The notes beneath the pieces are model-generated. The model did no database searches. It was not told the DNA's origin and saw nothing but the letters and a program-made list of their open reading frames with translations. Shown one piece after another: positions 19,290-30,632 of a stretch of 64,000 nt of DNA (the first letter of the stretch is position 1; every line of letters starts with the position of its first letter). Both the position numbers and the translations under genes were made by a program. The stretch is from Favolaschia claudopus (Eukaryota; Basidiomycota; Agaricomycetes; Agaricales; Mycenaceae): positions 620,001-684,000 of the forward strand of contig JAWWNJ010000014.1 of NCBI GenBank assembly GCA_037176885.1, in the 5' to 3' direction.

Positions 19290-19760
19290 ACCTCGAACTT
19301 TGTTGCGAGTAGGGATCTTACCAGTTCAGCTTTGTCGGGTATTGGGTATACTTTGCCTGCGGAGTCCACAAAATACCAACACACTCATACCATAACCGAG
19401 CTTGACGCTGCCCTCGCACGCCGTCCATCTGACGCAGACGGGCCCGGCCACGTATATTTGATGAGGACGAAAGATTTGGACGGCGGTATCGAATCCAAGG
19501 TGGGGTTTTCAAACGATCCCGATCGTCGGCTCGGCGAATGGGGGCGCCAATGCTATCTATCCGAATTTGAGCTGACGATCCCGAATGAAAATCAGTGCTC
19601 CAGCTCTTCCACAAACCAAAATCAAGCGGAACGTACAGTGCTGAGCACCGCGTTTGTTTGGCTTCTACGACCTCACTGCGCTCAATACCGTCCATCCATT
19701 CCGCGCTCGCTTGCTTCATTCCCTCGTTCGTCTTCAGCATCGTGTGCGCATCCTTGGTAA
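19290..19760 (+). pseudogene. T5orf172 (GIY-YIG-like) domain protein, partial
   Basis: The frame contains GPGHVYLMRTKDLDGGIESK followed by VGFSNDPDRRLGEWGRQCYL. This is the core of the T5orf172/MUG113-type domain, a relative of GIY-YIG nucleases found in many fungi: Tyr, Arg and the 'W..QC' block are all visible. After about residue 105 the frame turns into non-domain sequence (SSSSTNQNQAERTV..), where a further helix pair is expected, so a frame break or insertion is likely. A LINE tail abuts its 5' side, and no start exon is evident. Confidence 0.5.
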
Positions 19761-20870
19761 GATGATTTTGATGTCCTCTTTAACTCTTCTGACATTCCTC
19801 TGGGTAGTTCTTGCTGTCTAGAGGGCCATGGAGTCCTCCCACTCAACCGGATCCCCGACGTTTCCTGTACGTATCCAAATACGATCCGGTATGCTCTTCA
19901 ATCCCGCTCAAACCCTAGCTCAGACAGGCCCATATTTTGACGGGTTCATCAAGAACAAACTGGGTGTCTTCGGGGCACATTACGGTGATCCTGGGCAAAA
20001 ACGTTTCAAAACCGTGATTAACCAGCGCACGCGCGAACGATGCAAGTAGTGGAAGTGTTCGCGCGGGAAACCAGTGGGAGAGAGTGTCAGTGCTGGCGAA
20101 TCGTGGGTTCAGTGCCAGGCAGAGCCCTTGAGCGCAGGCACAAACGAAAACAAGGTCTAACCCAACAACACCATACACACCTACGCTCACCTCTCCCTCT
20201 ACCTCCATCCACACCAATCACCAACAACCTTTCGCTCTCGGCTTCAACCAGCTGCTTCCCCGTTCGACGACGTATTATTGACGAAGTCGCGCAATGGTGC
20301 GCACGCCGCCAATCAAACGCGACTCGAGGAGGCACACCGACCTCAAACAAGGTGCGTGTCCGCCGCTCGCCCGCTTCTCTATCTAACTTATCCTTAGTTT
20401 CACGTACACTCTCGCACGCTCTCAACACCTCCTCAAGAGCGCTTCGCCCTAACTGTCAAACGAAATCGTTCCTTCTTTCCCCCGCTCGCTGACCCGCCTT
20501 ACACAAACCCCGCTGGCTGAGGCGCACCAAACTACACAAGAGGTGCGGGATCGGCGGATCTTGGCAAGCGTTCTCACGACCACCCACCCCCCCAGAAAAG
20601 GAAATGACATGACAGCGGCGATCAGAGGCCATCAAGGCGTCTTGCTTACCCCACTATCTCGACGCGCAATGCGCATTCTATACTCGCTGTGCAGTACCAT
20701 TCATCCCGTTCTCAACGCGCAGACCTCTCTACACCCAATTTTCAGAGTTTTAAATGTTTGCTCGCCGTGCCGCACGATACTGCCAATGATGCGCCGCTGT
20801 CACAACGTAAATTTGATGGCGGACAAGATAGGAATCTCAAGCACCTCTTGAAACTACATACATATACTGT
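19761..20870. other. No supported gene; short frames only
   Basis: A plus-strand frame at 19828-20049 (MESSHSTGSPTFPVRIQIRS..) and a short ATG frame at 20294 (MVRTPPIKRDSRRHTDLKQ), followed by a possible intron, could be exon pieces of unknown genes. Neither carries a recognisable domain. Confidence 0.3.
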
Positions 20871-20871
20871 A

Positions 20872-21240
20872 AGGTAACGGTTGCCCCACGTGATTTCACC
20901 TTTTTGAGAAGATGTAGTCCGTTTGACCTGTATTTGAGAGAGAATAAGAAATCTGGCTCAACAATTTTGTGTAAATACATCCTTAGGACTCACCAATCAA
21001 ACCATGGCCACGCACAGCGAGAAACGGAGGACTAGTTCCCAAATTGATCGGAGACTTCACAAATCCCATCAAATCCTTCGTTTTGCATCAATCGGGAACT
21101 AAGTAGTCTCTCAGTTCTGCAAAATTTTCCAAGTTTCAAGTGCATGCATGTAGGAGGTGTAGGTCCTCATAAAACTGTTGAGCCAGATTTCTTATTCTCT
21201 CTCAAATTCTATACATGAAAACACAAGGTGACGTTAGTAA
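20872..21240. repeat. Nested fold-back repeat
   Basis: Arms 20933-20964 and 21176-21206 are inverse copies ('tttgagagagaataagaaat..'). Inside them a second pair is inverse ('actagttcccaaattgat' near 21032, 'atcaatcgggaactaag' near 21088). The outer sequence 'acggttgccccacgtga' recurs at about 46066. Confidence 0.55.
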
Positions 21241-21257
21241 CGTGACTTTTGAAAGTA

Positions 21258-21385
21258 CAGTGGCGGCGCCATCTGATGCCACCCCTAAAAATAGAACAGC
21301 CCATTTCTTGAACTTCTGATGCAAATAGAGTCGATTGGGGTCACATCAATTTTTTTGGGGGTGGCATCAGATCCCGCCGCCACTG
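21258..21385. mobile_element. 'CAGTGGCGGCGCCATCTGAT' MITE, 128 bp, copy 1
   Basis: TA-flanked (21256-21257, 21386-21387). The inverted ends CAGTGGCGGCGCCATCTGAT enclose a short core. A nearly identical 127-bp copy lies at 47902-48028. Confidence 0.85.
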
Positions 21386-21816
21386 TAACGTGCTTTTTGA
21401 CAGAAAATCACGGGGTCCCCGGCGCCGCGCGCCGGCGAGTGCTCCAGTCCTTTCGGCTTCTTTGCCGTGTCAAAAATAACACGCCATGTCACATCACTCA
21501 GTCAATCAATCAATCAATCAATATTCCATTATCCTCACTGCGGGCCGTTTATAGGCCCATGTCGGAGTCTAGCAGTACATTGACTGTATCACTTCACTAC
21601 CACCACCACCACCGCTTTTTGGTGAGGAATCTCTGTGGTGAGAATACGCATCGGCAACCCATCGGTGCAGAACAACACCACCTTCTTCCACACTTCAGCC
21701 TTCACTGCTTCCCTACACCGCTACAAACATGGACTCGACATCATCTCCCCCACGACATCCCTCTCATGGAACAGAGCATCGTTCCCCAGGTCGCTTGCCC
21801 AACCCTAGAGATAAAG

Positions 21817-22322
21817 CTAGTCCATTTTTAAGATCAACCGCGTGCAAGGAGTAGAATTCGGATTATGTAATCACGTTTTCTACCCATTGCCATGGTATCT
21901 AAGGCTTGAACTCAGCGTAGGACGCCTATATAGATTCATACGAGTCTCCCTGAGGTCTTAAGTTGCCGAAATCACGACAAGGCACCGCAGAAAGTGGTTG
22001 GAAAAATGCGTGATGATTCTGTCACAGGTGTCACAAGGAGGAGCGAAAGGTCAGTGCGTCGGCGCAGAAGATGCATTTTATATCAATTTTTTTTTCCAGA
22101 CAGGTAGATATGTACCTGTAGATGCTATATACTTAAAATTTGGATCCATATGTGCGTGAGGGAAGGCGCTATAAGAAAAGTGAACTAAATTGCCGTAAAA
22201 CGCACAGCCACAAAGATTATATAATAAGATTCTACCATTGACACGCCTATGAACTTAAAAACAGACTTCAACACGACCGAGGTACGAGGTCAAATGTGTT
22301 GAAGTCTGGCTATGAGAGACTA
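21817..22322. mobile_element. hAT-like non-autonomous element, 506 bp
   Basis: Flanked by AGATAAAG on both sides (21809-21816, 22323-22330), an 8-bp duplication; copy 1 at 15099 shows the single-copy empty site. The ends CTAGTC../..GACTA match only briefly, and a hairpin ('cagacttcaacac') lies near the right end. No coding capacity. Confidence 0.7.
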
Positions 22323-22357
22323 AGATAAAGCAGCTTGCGCCAGATTCCGGCTCCCTC

Positions 22358-23093
22358 CACTGTGCAAAGGAAGGGTCATGAAATTCATGATGTTGTTGGC
22401 CATGAAAATCCTAACATTATGTCCAGGAATTCATGATGAATCGCCTGGAAATTGCTAACGAAACATCATGAATTGAAAGTATGTTTTCATGATGATTATG
22501 GGGCTCTTCATGACGTTTTTTCATGATGTTTTATCAAGTATTTCAGAACAAAATATCATGAAACGAGAGCGGTGCAAAGCAAATAAATAACCACCAACCT
22601 CATACCACCAACCTCAGATGCCACCAGCCGGCATCGAACTCAAGACCGCCGTGTGACATGCTACAGTATATCACGTTGAGAGTACTACTGGTAGACTAAG
22701 TGGAAATTATAAACTTTGTTAGCTTCGCCAATATATGGATGTCATACTGCACAGTCTCAAGTTGTTCATCCCCGTTCTCCTCATTTGTTTCTAATTTTCA
22801 GCAGTGTGCACTTGATAGAGACCAGAGACCGACTGATACCATTTATTGGCTTTATTATTGATATTAGCACCCTACCCACTTAACTCTTGGTGGACTTAGC
22901 CAGAAAAAATCGCTCGGTTCTTTATGACGAAAATTCGTGATGTTTTGTCATGAATTCATAATCTTGCAAAAATGAGCTTCTGAGCATCATGAAACCCCCC
23001 TTGAAATTCATGGTGTGCTTCATGACAAAACATCATGAAACCTGAAATTCATGACAGTTTGCATGAATTTCATGATGTATACTTTGCACAGTG
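22358..23093. mobile_element. CACTG-ended element, 736 bp, 3-bp duplication
   Basis: The ends are CACTGTGCAAAG and its inverse CTTTGCACAGTG, flanked by CTC on both sides (22355-22357, 23094-23096). The interior is built of 'tcatgaaattcatga'-type palindromes. CACTA/EnSpm elements have such ends and 3-bp duplications. No transposase is encoded. A partial relative is at 1-328. Confidence 0.7.
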
Positions 23094-23504
23094 CTCGCAA
23101 ACGACGTACATCCGCTTCTCAGTCGCTCCCCGCTTCCGGCTTCACTTGCGAGCGACAGCTGTGGCATGTGATGCACTCGCTGAGGCTCTATGTTCATGGC
23201 ATGTCGGCTCTCATGGTCGAAGAAACCAAAATCGTTTCCCAGCTCTTACGTTCCTTCAACGAGATGATAGCTGCAACGCTACCGTCGTTTCAGCAGCCTC
23301 AGCAGGACCGCCCACCCTCGATGGCGACGCAGACGGTGGATCCGGTCGCCAAGTCTGACGTCATTGGCGACGATCAAACGCCCAGGCCTAGGACAGGCGA
23401 CTTGCCGCCCGTTGCACCTGTCCCTGCCGTCCCACTTCCTCCGCCATCCTTCCCGAACTCCAGCTTTGTTCGGGGCTCGGAATCGTCTTCCCCCAGTCCC
23501 CATA

Positions 23505-23691
23505 TGAAAATAGCAATCCGATTTCCATATTAGGAAAGTTTGATGGGCTCAACTTTTATGTCGAAGTCAAGAAGAGCTATTTGGAATGAAAATTGGATGC
23601 TCAGACTGGGGGTAGCTTTCGTCAATACGCCGGAATTCGGGCACTTGCGTAGCCATTAGCCATTCAATGGCTGCATCGCAAACAGGCTAAT
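23505..23691. mobile_element. 'GCCATTGAATGGCT' MITE, truncated copy
   Basis: Inverted relative of 6843-7051: it shares 'ccgatttcc..taggaaa.tttgatggg' and the right end 'agccattcaatggctgcatcgcaaacaggc' in pieces. The left end is missing. Confidence 0.55.
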
Positions 23692-23777
23692 ATCCCGCAT
23701 CCGCTCCGAGTCTGTCTTCGACCAATCAACCCGGCCCTCCTTCAGTGCCAGGTATACTTGCTCTTTCTCCACCTCCG

Positions 23778-24530
23778 TCAGATGCGCAACATAGGCGACA
23801 CAAAATGAGACAGCAGCGACTGCCTAACAACCTCTTTAAACTCATCTTGGACTGCATCGTTCCCAGCAGCATTGGGGGACCGTGCAAGTACGCTCTCGAC
23901 CACGCTAGCTGTGAGATCGAGAACAAGCCGCTCGTGAGGGGGTATGTGCCACAGAGTGAGACTTGGGGCGATTGCGAATTCGAATGGGACGGATACGGTC
24001 GCTCCGCTGCTAAGTTCCATTGTTGGCAGGTTGTCGCGATGCAGAAAATCTTGCTGGATTTGAGAAAAGAGCGGAGTTGGCGGTTCATGCTCCAGGAATT
24101 GATTTACTCGTATGAGGCGAGTTCTGTGAGAGGATAGGGTGATTTCAATCCGTCGACTCGAAGGAAACGCCACGGAGATATGGCGCGGATTCCCCAGCAT
24201 AGAAGCTGGCCATTTTATTGGCGGAAGCTGGATTTATTAATTTACATCAGTTTGTAGGGTAGATAATCAATTGAATGACACACCTCCGCAGGCGTTTGAA
24301 AAGCAGACGCAGCATCAATCCACTCCTCATGACTGCACACGAACTGCCCACAAGGCCGCTCCGCATCTTCCATCCAAAGCAGATCACAAAGCCACTCGAG
24401 CGTAACAAAATCACACTCGGGCAAATGAACCGCGATAGTCCGAGCAGGAAGGAATACTCCCTGATTGAAGGGGCTCGGGAAGAACACAGCATGACCGACA
24501 GCGCTAATTAAGTATCCAAATCAGCCATTG
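23778..24530 (-). pseudogene. Unknown gene remnant downstream of the C48 locus
   Basis: Two minus-strand blocks look coding. The block at 24487-24242 has LPECDFVTLEWLCDLLWMED and ends near DYLPYKL; the block at 24130-23778 has LWHIPPHERLVLDLTASVVE, then KEVVRQSLLSHFVSPML. A plausible acceptor (TCACAG) precedes the second. No domain is recognised. They may be 3' exons of the C48-like gene just upstream, or a separate gene. Confidence 0.3.
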
Positions 24531-24543
24531 ATTTGCTGCTGAG

Positions 24544-27500
24544 TCAGAGAAAAAAATACTTGAAAGGTATTCGGCCGCGAGCGACTTTCGGCAAAATATC
24601 GAGCGCCTTGTGATTGTCAGAGTTCAGGTAGATGGCTTCACAGAGACGGTTCGCGATCGAAACACGACTTTGCTTCGCTGATTCCGGGGTGAAGGTCATG
24701 AATGTGGGATCCACATCTTGAGCCACTGCTTGAATGAACGCGAGCATGTATATGCCGCAGTCCACAGTGTTCAATTGTTTTGGAACCTGCGCCTGACACT
24801 GTCAAAAAAAAATGAGAATCAAATGTGGGCGCGTCAAAAACAGCGGATTCACCGCAACTGATAAATCCTTTGGAGGGGCGTCCACCCATTCTTGCGGCAG
24901 CTGTTGACCGTCATACAGTTTTGAATGCTCCCATTTCAACATTTCAAGAAGACGTCCGAGCACCGCGCGTCCTCGTCGATCCGCGCCGCTCGTCCAACTG
25001 TCGTAAATGCGAACCCGCTTCTCTGGAAAGAAAACGGTTGCCAACAGCCAGTGGTCATTATTCTCCCAGAAAACGGGGATAATGAGCAATCGCTTCTCGA
25101 AAATGTTAACCTGCGTTAAAGAGTTTGAATTGTGGGGAAAAAAGCAACATGAGCACCGACCTCCTCGAACCATCGGACACGGGCCCCAAACCTAGGGTTG
25201 GACCTGGGCGGAGGAGCCATCCCCGCCGGGCCACGCTTTGCAATTGCATGCGCAAGCACATTTCGAAAAATTGAATCACCAAACAGAAAAGGCAGATCCC
25301 CCCGTTCTTGCCCGGTGGAAGTCGAAGGTAATCTTTTCAAGATAACCGTCGATCACATATTCGGATGTCCACTCGTCTTCCACCAGCTTGCGAAGCCGTG
25401 AGGGTGGAATGTCGAAGCCCCCGGTAATGTGCCACGAAGTGTTCTCAGGGATTGCCATTAGAAGATTCGGGTAGCGCGAGTCAAGCGGAGCATTGGATGT
25501 GGTTGGCAACAGTAGAGTCGGTGCGGCAACAGGTCGCGCTGAAGAGTCCACGTTCAGGCTCAGCACAACTGCCCGAGTAAACTCAGGGGGTCTGCGTGAG
25601 ATCTGAGATTTCTGTACATGTGAGAAATTTGCGTATGACTTTGAATGCCTCTAGCTCTTACGATCGACCCAGCTGGGAATTGGTCAAGCCTGACCAGAGA
25701 GTTGAAGTCCCGGAAGGCGTTATGCAGTAGAGCTGCGGGCACGCCTTCAGGATCAGCGAGGAAGGTCATATATATGAAGCGTAGCCGCCGCTTGAGATCC
25801 TGCACAGTGATTTTCGGAGTCTGCGGTTCGAAGTTCAAGAGAATTGAAAGACCGAACAACACTGCCCAGAAACTGCAGCTGAAGGAGTCATCCTGCAACC
25901 CCAAGTACTCCGGTTGTGTTTGTAATTTGCCAGTGAAAATCTATATGGATGTTGAACGAACGAGCAAACACTTTGCACGCCACTGTGCAGACTCACCGGC
26001 GGTGCAGACGGTCTCTGTGGTACAAAGAACTGATTCAGCAGCCATTGATCCCGGACATCATAAAAAGGAGCGCCTTCTTCTGGGCGATGTAGTGAGTTCA
26101 TCCATACAAACGCCGGGTGTTCGGCTCGAACGGAGCGATAAAACGTTGTCCAGTGATCCGCCGGGCATTCAAAGTAAACAATATGCCGAACCAATTGGTG
26201 GTCGCGAGTGGAAACCAAGTCGGCCAGAAAGTTTGCTGCCCCTGCTCTCAGCTGTGGAAGAATTAATTGTGCACTACTCGGTGTCCACAAAAGTAACCGG
26301 AAATGCCGATATTTCGACGCGATCACGTGAGTTTCCCACGGTTTCTGCACCTGGCTGCATACCTTTCAATGTGAGTAGATCATTCCCTAAGTTTCTTGGA
26401 GATCTTCTCTTTTTACATCACTCTAGAGCTAGTTGAATTCATGATGTTATTGTTTGGCAATGCCAAGTTGTCAACGTTGTGCAAGAAATTGGTTGCTATT
26501 TGCTCAAATAAGCATGGTTGACCATTTTTGCACAATGCATGCTACATTAGCGCTCTATTGGTATCTCTCAAGCCCTTTGAACCATTCCAAATGATGCACT
26601 ATTGGACCAGAATTGTGGAAACCAGAATTTTCAACCTTTTGCTTAAATTTCAGTTTTGCACTCACATTTATGCAAGTTTGAAGACAGCAGCAATAGCAAT
26701 AGGCCTCTTGAACACAATCAGTGTTCATTATCAGGTGGAACAACACCAGAACTGATTGAATTGTTGCTTAAAACACCCCAAATAACTGTCTGACGCTCGG
26801 TTGAAAGTGACAGACTGAGACAGTCAAAATAAACGCTACAGATATCAACTGTACACAATGCTTTTCAACATTGAGTGTTCGTGCCCACAAAAGGACACCA
26901 TGCTGAAGAGTCTTGCAAATTCAAAACCATAATTTTCCTCCCAGAACAATTGCAGCTGTGTTGCACCGACTTTGTTGATCACCATCAAAATACAGCTGAT
27001 AGATTTGTCCCCCTAGAACGGTCTCTCCTGACCAACTGTACACATGATATGTATGATATGTGATCAAAATAAAGCAAGGATTACACCTATCTAGTTTGCT
27101 TCCGAAAATACTACAAATTTGGCAAGCAATAAGCGAATTTCCGGTTACTTTTGTGGACACCGAGTATACTGCGGCTGAGTGCTAAGTAAGAACTTACTTG
27201 TTCAACCGTCAAGGGCTCCATCCAGTTCATCATACAAAGCGCGTCACGGAATGCAAGCTCCACCGCGCCAGCAACAAAAATTATCCCTGCTCAATCGCAA
27301 TGGCTGAGTTATTCAAAAATGCAACGAAGACGCTGATCTCATCAAGCCGGAGTTTATACTCAGGATTGAACCATGCTGTGTTTTCGAGTGTTTGAATAGC
27401 GAGATCTTCCGGTGTCAGAGTGGCTACCGCAAAGTCTCTATTGTATCTGATTGAAGTTTAGAAACGTTAGAGAGCCAAATCAATGTCATACCATGAACAA

Positions 27501-27810
27501 GAGTGGGCCTAGATCAAGTACCAATCCACGATAGGTGTATTCGATTTTGGTGAGTGACAGCTCTGTCAGACGCGTCGTATCTGGTTCTGTCTTGCCAGTT
27601 GTTCGCCACATCTCGGGGTAAATAGAGCCTTGATGATTCTGGTTTCCCCGTCTGGCGGTACATGCCGAATTGATGGAGTAGGGGAGCCCATTTCGAGCGG
27701 GATGGTCGGAGCGGAAATCTGAACATAATGATTACACCAGGGTAATTGAAAAACCCACCAGATTTGATCGAGACCTACTGGTAGTCTGAACGAGCAAGTC
27801 ACCCGAGTTG
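24544..27810 (-). pseudogene. Protein with two Ulp1/C48-like protease modules
   Basis: Reading from 27810 down: an N-terminal region (KIEYTYRGLVLDLGPLLFM, then YNRDFAVATLTPEDLAIQTL) is followed by the MITE at 26277-27164. Module 1 has PADHWTTFYRSVRAEHPAFV, a plausible intron, then LGLQDDSFSCSFWAV, with Ser where a Gly normally follows the catalytic Cys. Module 2 has NNDHWLLATVFF, RVRIYDSW, then an intron to VPKQLNTVDCGIYMLAF, giving the full His-Asp-Gln-Cys set of C48 (SUMO-type) cysteine proteases. Introns of about 50 nt (25155-25106) and 66 nt (24856-24791) fit GT-AG. A single-base break lies in a G6 run near 25305. Such proteases occur in hosts and inside several fungal DNA transposons. 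The MITE and frame breaks suggest it is dead. Confidence 0.6.
26277..27164. mobile_element. Tc1/mariner-type MITE, 888 bp, copy 2
   Basis: TA on both sides (26275-26276, 27165-27166). The inverted ends CTCGGTGTCCACAAAAGTAA are followed by CCGGAAAT-type sequence. It is longer than its 526-bp relatives at 3990 and 60960 and has no transposase. It splits the C48-like gene. Confidence 0.8.
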
Positions 27811-28602
27811 GATGCCGCTATCAATCAATCCTCGCCCCTGAGACTGACTACGTGCAAAGGCGAATCAGTGCCGAAATCAACAGACTGTCATATCTACCTG
27901 GAGACTTGTTACCGATACGTTTATGTTCAAAGGTTAGCGTTTGCTGTTAATTCTGGCCTGTCAGCTTCAACCTTGCAGGCTCGAGTCTCGTGTGCGAGTG
28001 TTGGTCTCAAACAGATGCTCAAACACGCAATTGGCGCTCAACGGATGCCCAAAGAAACTTCAAGAGGCATCAAAAATGAGCAATATACCTCATTGATACT
28101 TGGGAGCTAGTTAGCGCGATGGGATTGAGTGAGTTTGCCTCGACGGAATGTTGCAAGTCCTCTAAAACCCAGTATTCTGCCGAAATTGGCCGAATTTCGG
28201 ATACTATATCTCAGGAGGTGCAAATATGGGACAGATTTACTAAAGCGGGGGACAGTAAGCGTACACGCGGCCCGCGGAATGGCTAGTCTAGTTTTGGTTG
28301 TCACGCGTTAGCCGTAGGTCACAGTTCGATCGTGAGGCTTGTTTTACACCGAAAACAAAGAAAGATGTGCAAAATTTTTATCAGGACAGATACCTTGCCT
28401 TCTAAACTCAAACTTTGTCTCTTCACTTTTTTTCTTTCTTGTCGTGGCAGCATCGAGGAGAGGAAATCAAAGCTCGACATTTTCGGACAAGCAGCACAGC
28501 CACAATTGAAGCAAGGCTCAAAATTGCAAATCTCAGCGCCCAATGCTACTTTATGGTGCCCAGATTCTGTTATCAATTTCATACAAAACAGGACGGTGTA
28601 CC
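27811..28602. other. No gene recognised
   Basis: Short frames only. A CT-rich tract lies at 28410-28445. No domain or repeat shared with other parts of the window was found. Confidence 0.4.
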
Positions 28603-30632
28603 TTATTCCTCAACCTCACCATCAGTATCCTCCAACTCCGTCAACGGCGAATCGGAATCAAACCCGAACGACGGCTCAGGGACATGCTCATCCCGCTCAC
28701 CCACCATCCTCCTCCTCCCAACCGCCTCCCTTCGTCTCACCCGCACCGCCTCCAACAAGCCTACACCATCCTCATCCTCATCCGAACCGTCTTCCGATTC
28801 CGGCGACATATATGCATCCGAATCCGAGTCGGACTCGCGAACTTTGGCTTGCTCTTCTTGCTCTTGGTGGTCTTCGCTTTGGTCCGCACTTCATCCTCAC
28901 TGCCCCCCGCATGAGCCAGCCACTCCTCATACCTCCCCTCCATATCCTCCACCAACCCATGATCATACAAAACGCACTCCATCTTGATAATCCCGATCGT
29001 CTGCGCAGAACAACCTCGTCAGCAATTCTTCGCATAAATCCAACAATCATAAGGTAGAAAGAAAAACAAAACACACCTCATCCCCACGACTCAGCGCATC
29101 AACAATATCCTGCGCCTCCACCGGCAACGGCCGTCCACCCTTCTTGGCCACCTGCTCCCCCCGCTCTCTCATCTCCGCCTCATCCAACCCTCGCCCGAAT
29201 CCCCACATACACCTCCACAACCTTCGCCTTCTTCAGTAAACTTCCCCATTGTTGTTTCACCTACGACCATTCGTCAGTCGGCTCACCCAGTTCCCATCAT
29301 GATGAATAACGGAAAGACTACCTACCCTTTGCGTCTGCCCACCAAACTGCTCCGGCGTCAAATCCCCACAATGCACACTCCGATACTCCCCCATATACCG
29401 CCAAAAAATCCCCTTCCCCTTCTCCTTATATGCTTGCAAAACAACGCCCACGGCATCCCCTCGTGATCCTTAACAATCTCAAACCGCGACGCGAAAATAA
29501 GCCCCGGCGCCCCCGGCTTGTCGGGCAAGAACGGGTTGAGCTCAGGCTGCGGGAACACCGCGCCCCGGCCGTCGGTGGCTTTGAAGTACCCGAGGAAGGC
29601 CTGGTTGAGGACGCCGTATTGTTTGAGGAGGAATTTGCGCGAGATGAGGAGGGTGCGGTTGGGTGGGGCGTCGTCGGTGAAGGAGAAGGATTTGGCGTTG
29701 GTGAGGTAGATGTTGGCTACGTCTTTCAGGGAGTCTTTGGACTGTGGATGGAGAAAGGATACAAATTGAGCCATCAAAATCGCATATCTGTGAGACGTAG
29801 AAAGACATACATCTTCGATTTTAGCTTTCTTTGGGGCCTTTGCGGGCGGAACTGGGGTATCGATGTCTCGGCTTGGGCGCTTTGAGCTAGACGCTACGAC
29901 TGTGTCGTCATCGCCAACCTTCTCTGGATTGTGAGCTAGGGAAGTCAAACTGGATATAGGACAAACAAACCAGAGTGGAGTCATCGATGGGAGGAGATAT
30001 CGACCGAACGCGCTTGAATCGCCCAGGTGTGCTCAGACTCTCAGTTCGTGAAGACGCTGTCCGCGAGGAATTGTCTTCATTGCTCTGCAGGGTTGACGAC
30101 GCTCTTGACTTGAGTGGCGACTGGGACGAGCGGCGGGGTATGCTCACATGATCCATGATCTGACGAGACTGTGGTCGGTTCTTGGCGGGATCCTAGATAG
30201 AATGTATGAGGATACTTGACAGCAATGTCGGTAGTACCTGGATTTGTATGATATCGGACATTTCAGAAGCGGAGGTGGCTTCAAGTCGAGCCTTCGAGTC
30301 TTTTTTTCCTGCTGATCCTCCAACGACGCCAACGTCATCTTCATCATCGTCGGAAATTTCGATGAGATTCACAGGAACAGAAGGAGGAGCCTGTATCGGT
30401 TTTGCAGATGGCTTGTGAGAAAACTTATGAGCTGCAACACATTTTGCCTGAGAGAGAAAAAAAAACTAACGATTCGCTGTGCCGTGGCTGCGACCTCTGC
30501 CGCCTCTTTCAACGCACCAATTTCCGACCTCAAATCCTCGATTTCCTAAGCCTGCGTCCTCACGCGATGCTCCAATTCAGCAATCTTCGTCTGAGCCGCC
30601 GTGCATCTCGTCTGCGCATCATCCCGCGAATG
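28603..30632 (-). pseudogene. DUF6697-like nuclear protein gene, frame-broken
   Basis: Exons read down from 30632. First a coiled coil (ELEHRVRTQ, stop, EIEDLRSEIGALKEAAEV), then an acidic/serine-rich linker (EISDDDEDDVGVVGG) and a basic stretch (PPAKAPKKAKIED). The conserved domain runs from SKDSLKDVANIYLTNAKSFS through DGRGAVFPQPELNPFLPDKP, GIFWRYMGEYRSVHCGDLTP, VKQQWGSLLKKAKVVEVYVG and KMECVLYDHGL, an order that fits DUF6697. The tail is acidic (ESDSDSDAYMSPESEDGSDE). Several GT-AG introns (for example the 67-nt GTATGT..CACAG near 29810) rejoin frames. At least three single-base shifts (near 29445, 29200, 28850) and one TAG remain. The 5' end is cut by the copia element at 30633. Function of the family is unknown. 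Confidence 0.55.

Larger units (their letters stand above)
21590..23504 (+). pseudogene. Unknown duplicated protein, copy 2, with two transposon insertions
   Basis: Leader and ATG (21729) match copy 1 at 14870-15020 closely. The coding match breaks at 21816, continues for 24 bases at 22331-22354, then again from 23097. The two gaps are precise insertions (21817-22322 and 22358-23093), each with its own target duplication. From 23097 the frame runs through LRLYVHGMSALMVEETKIVS into a proline-rich tail (VAPVPAVPLPPPSFP) absent from copy 1, ending at a MITE remnant near 23505. The protein is unrecognised. Copy 1 supplies the empty site for both insertions. Confidence 0.6.

Noticed and set aside
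29430..29885. Plus-strand 151-codon frame
   Set aside because: It lies antisense to the DUF6697-like exons, whose domain order and introns support the minus strand.
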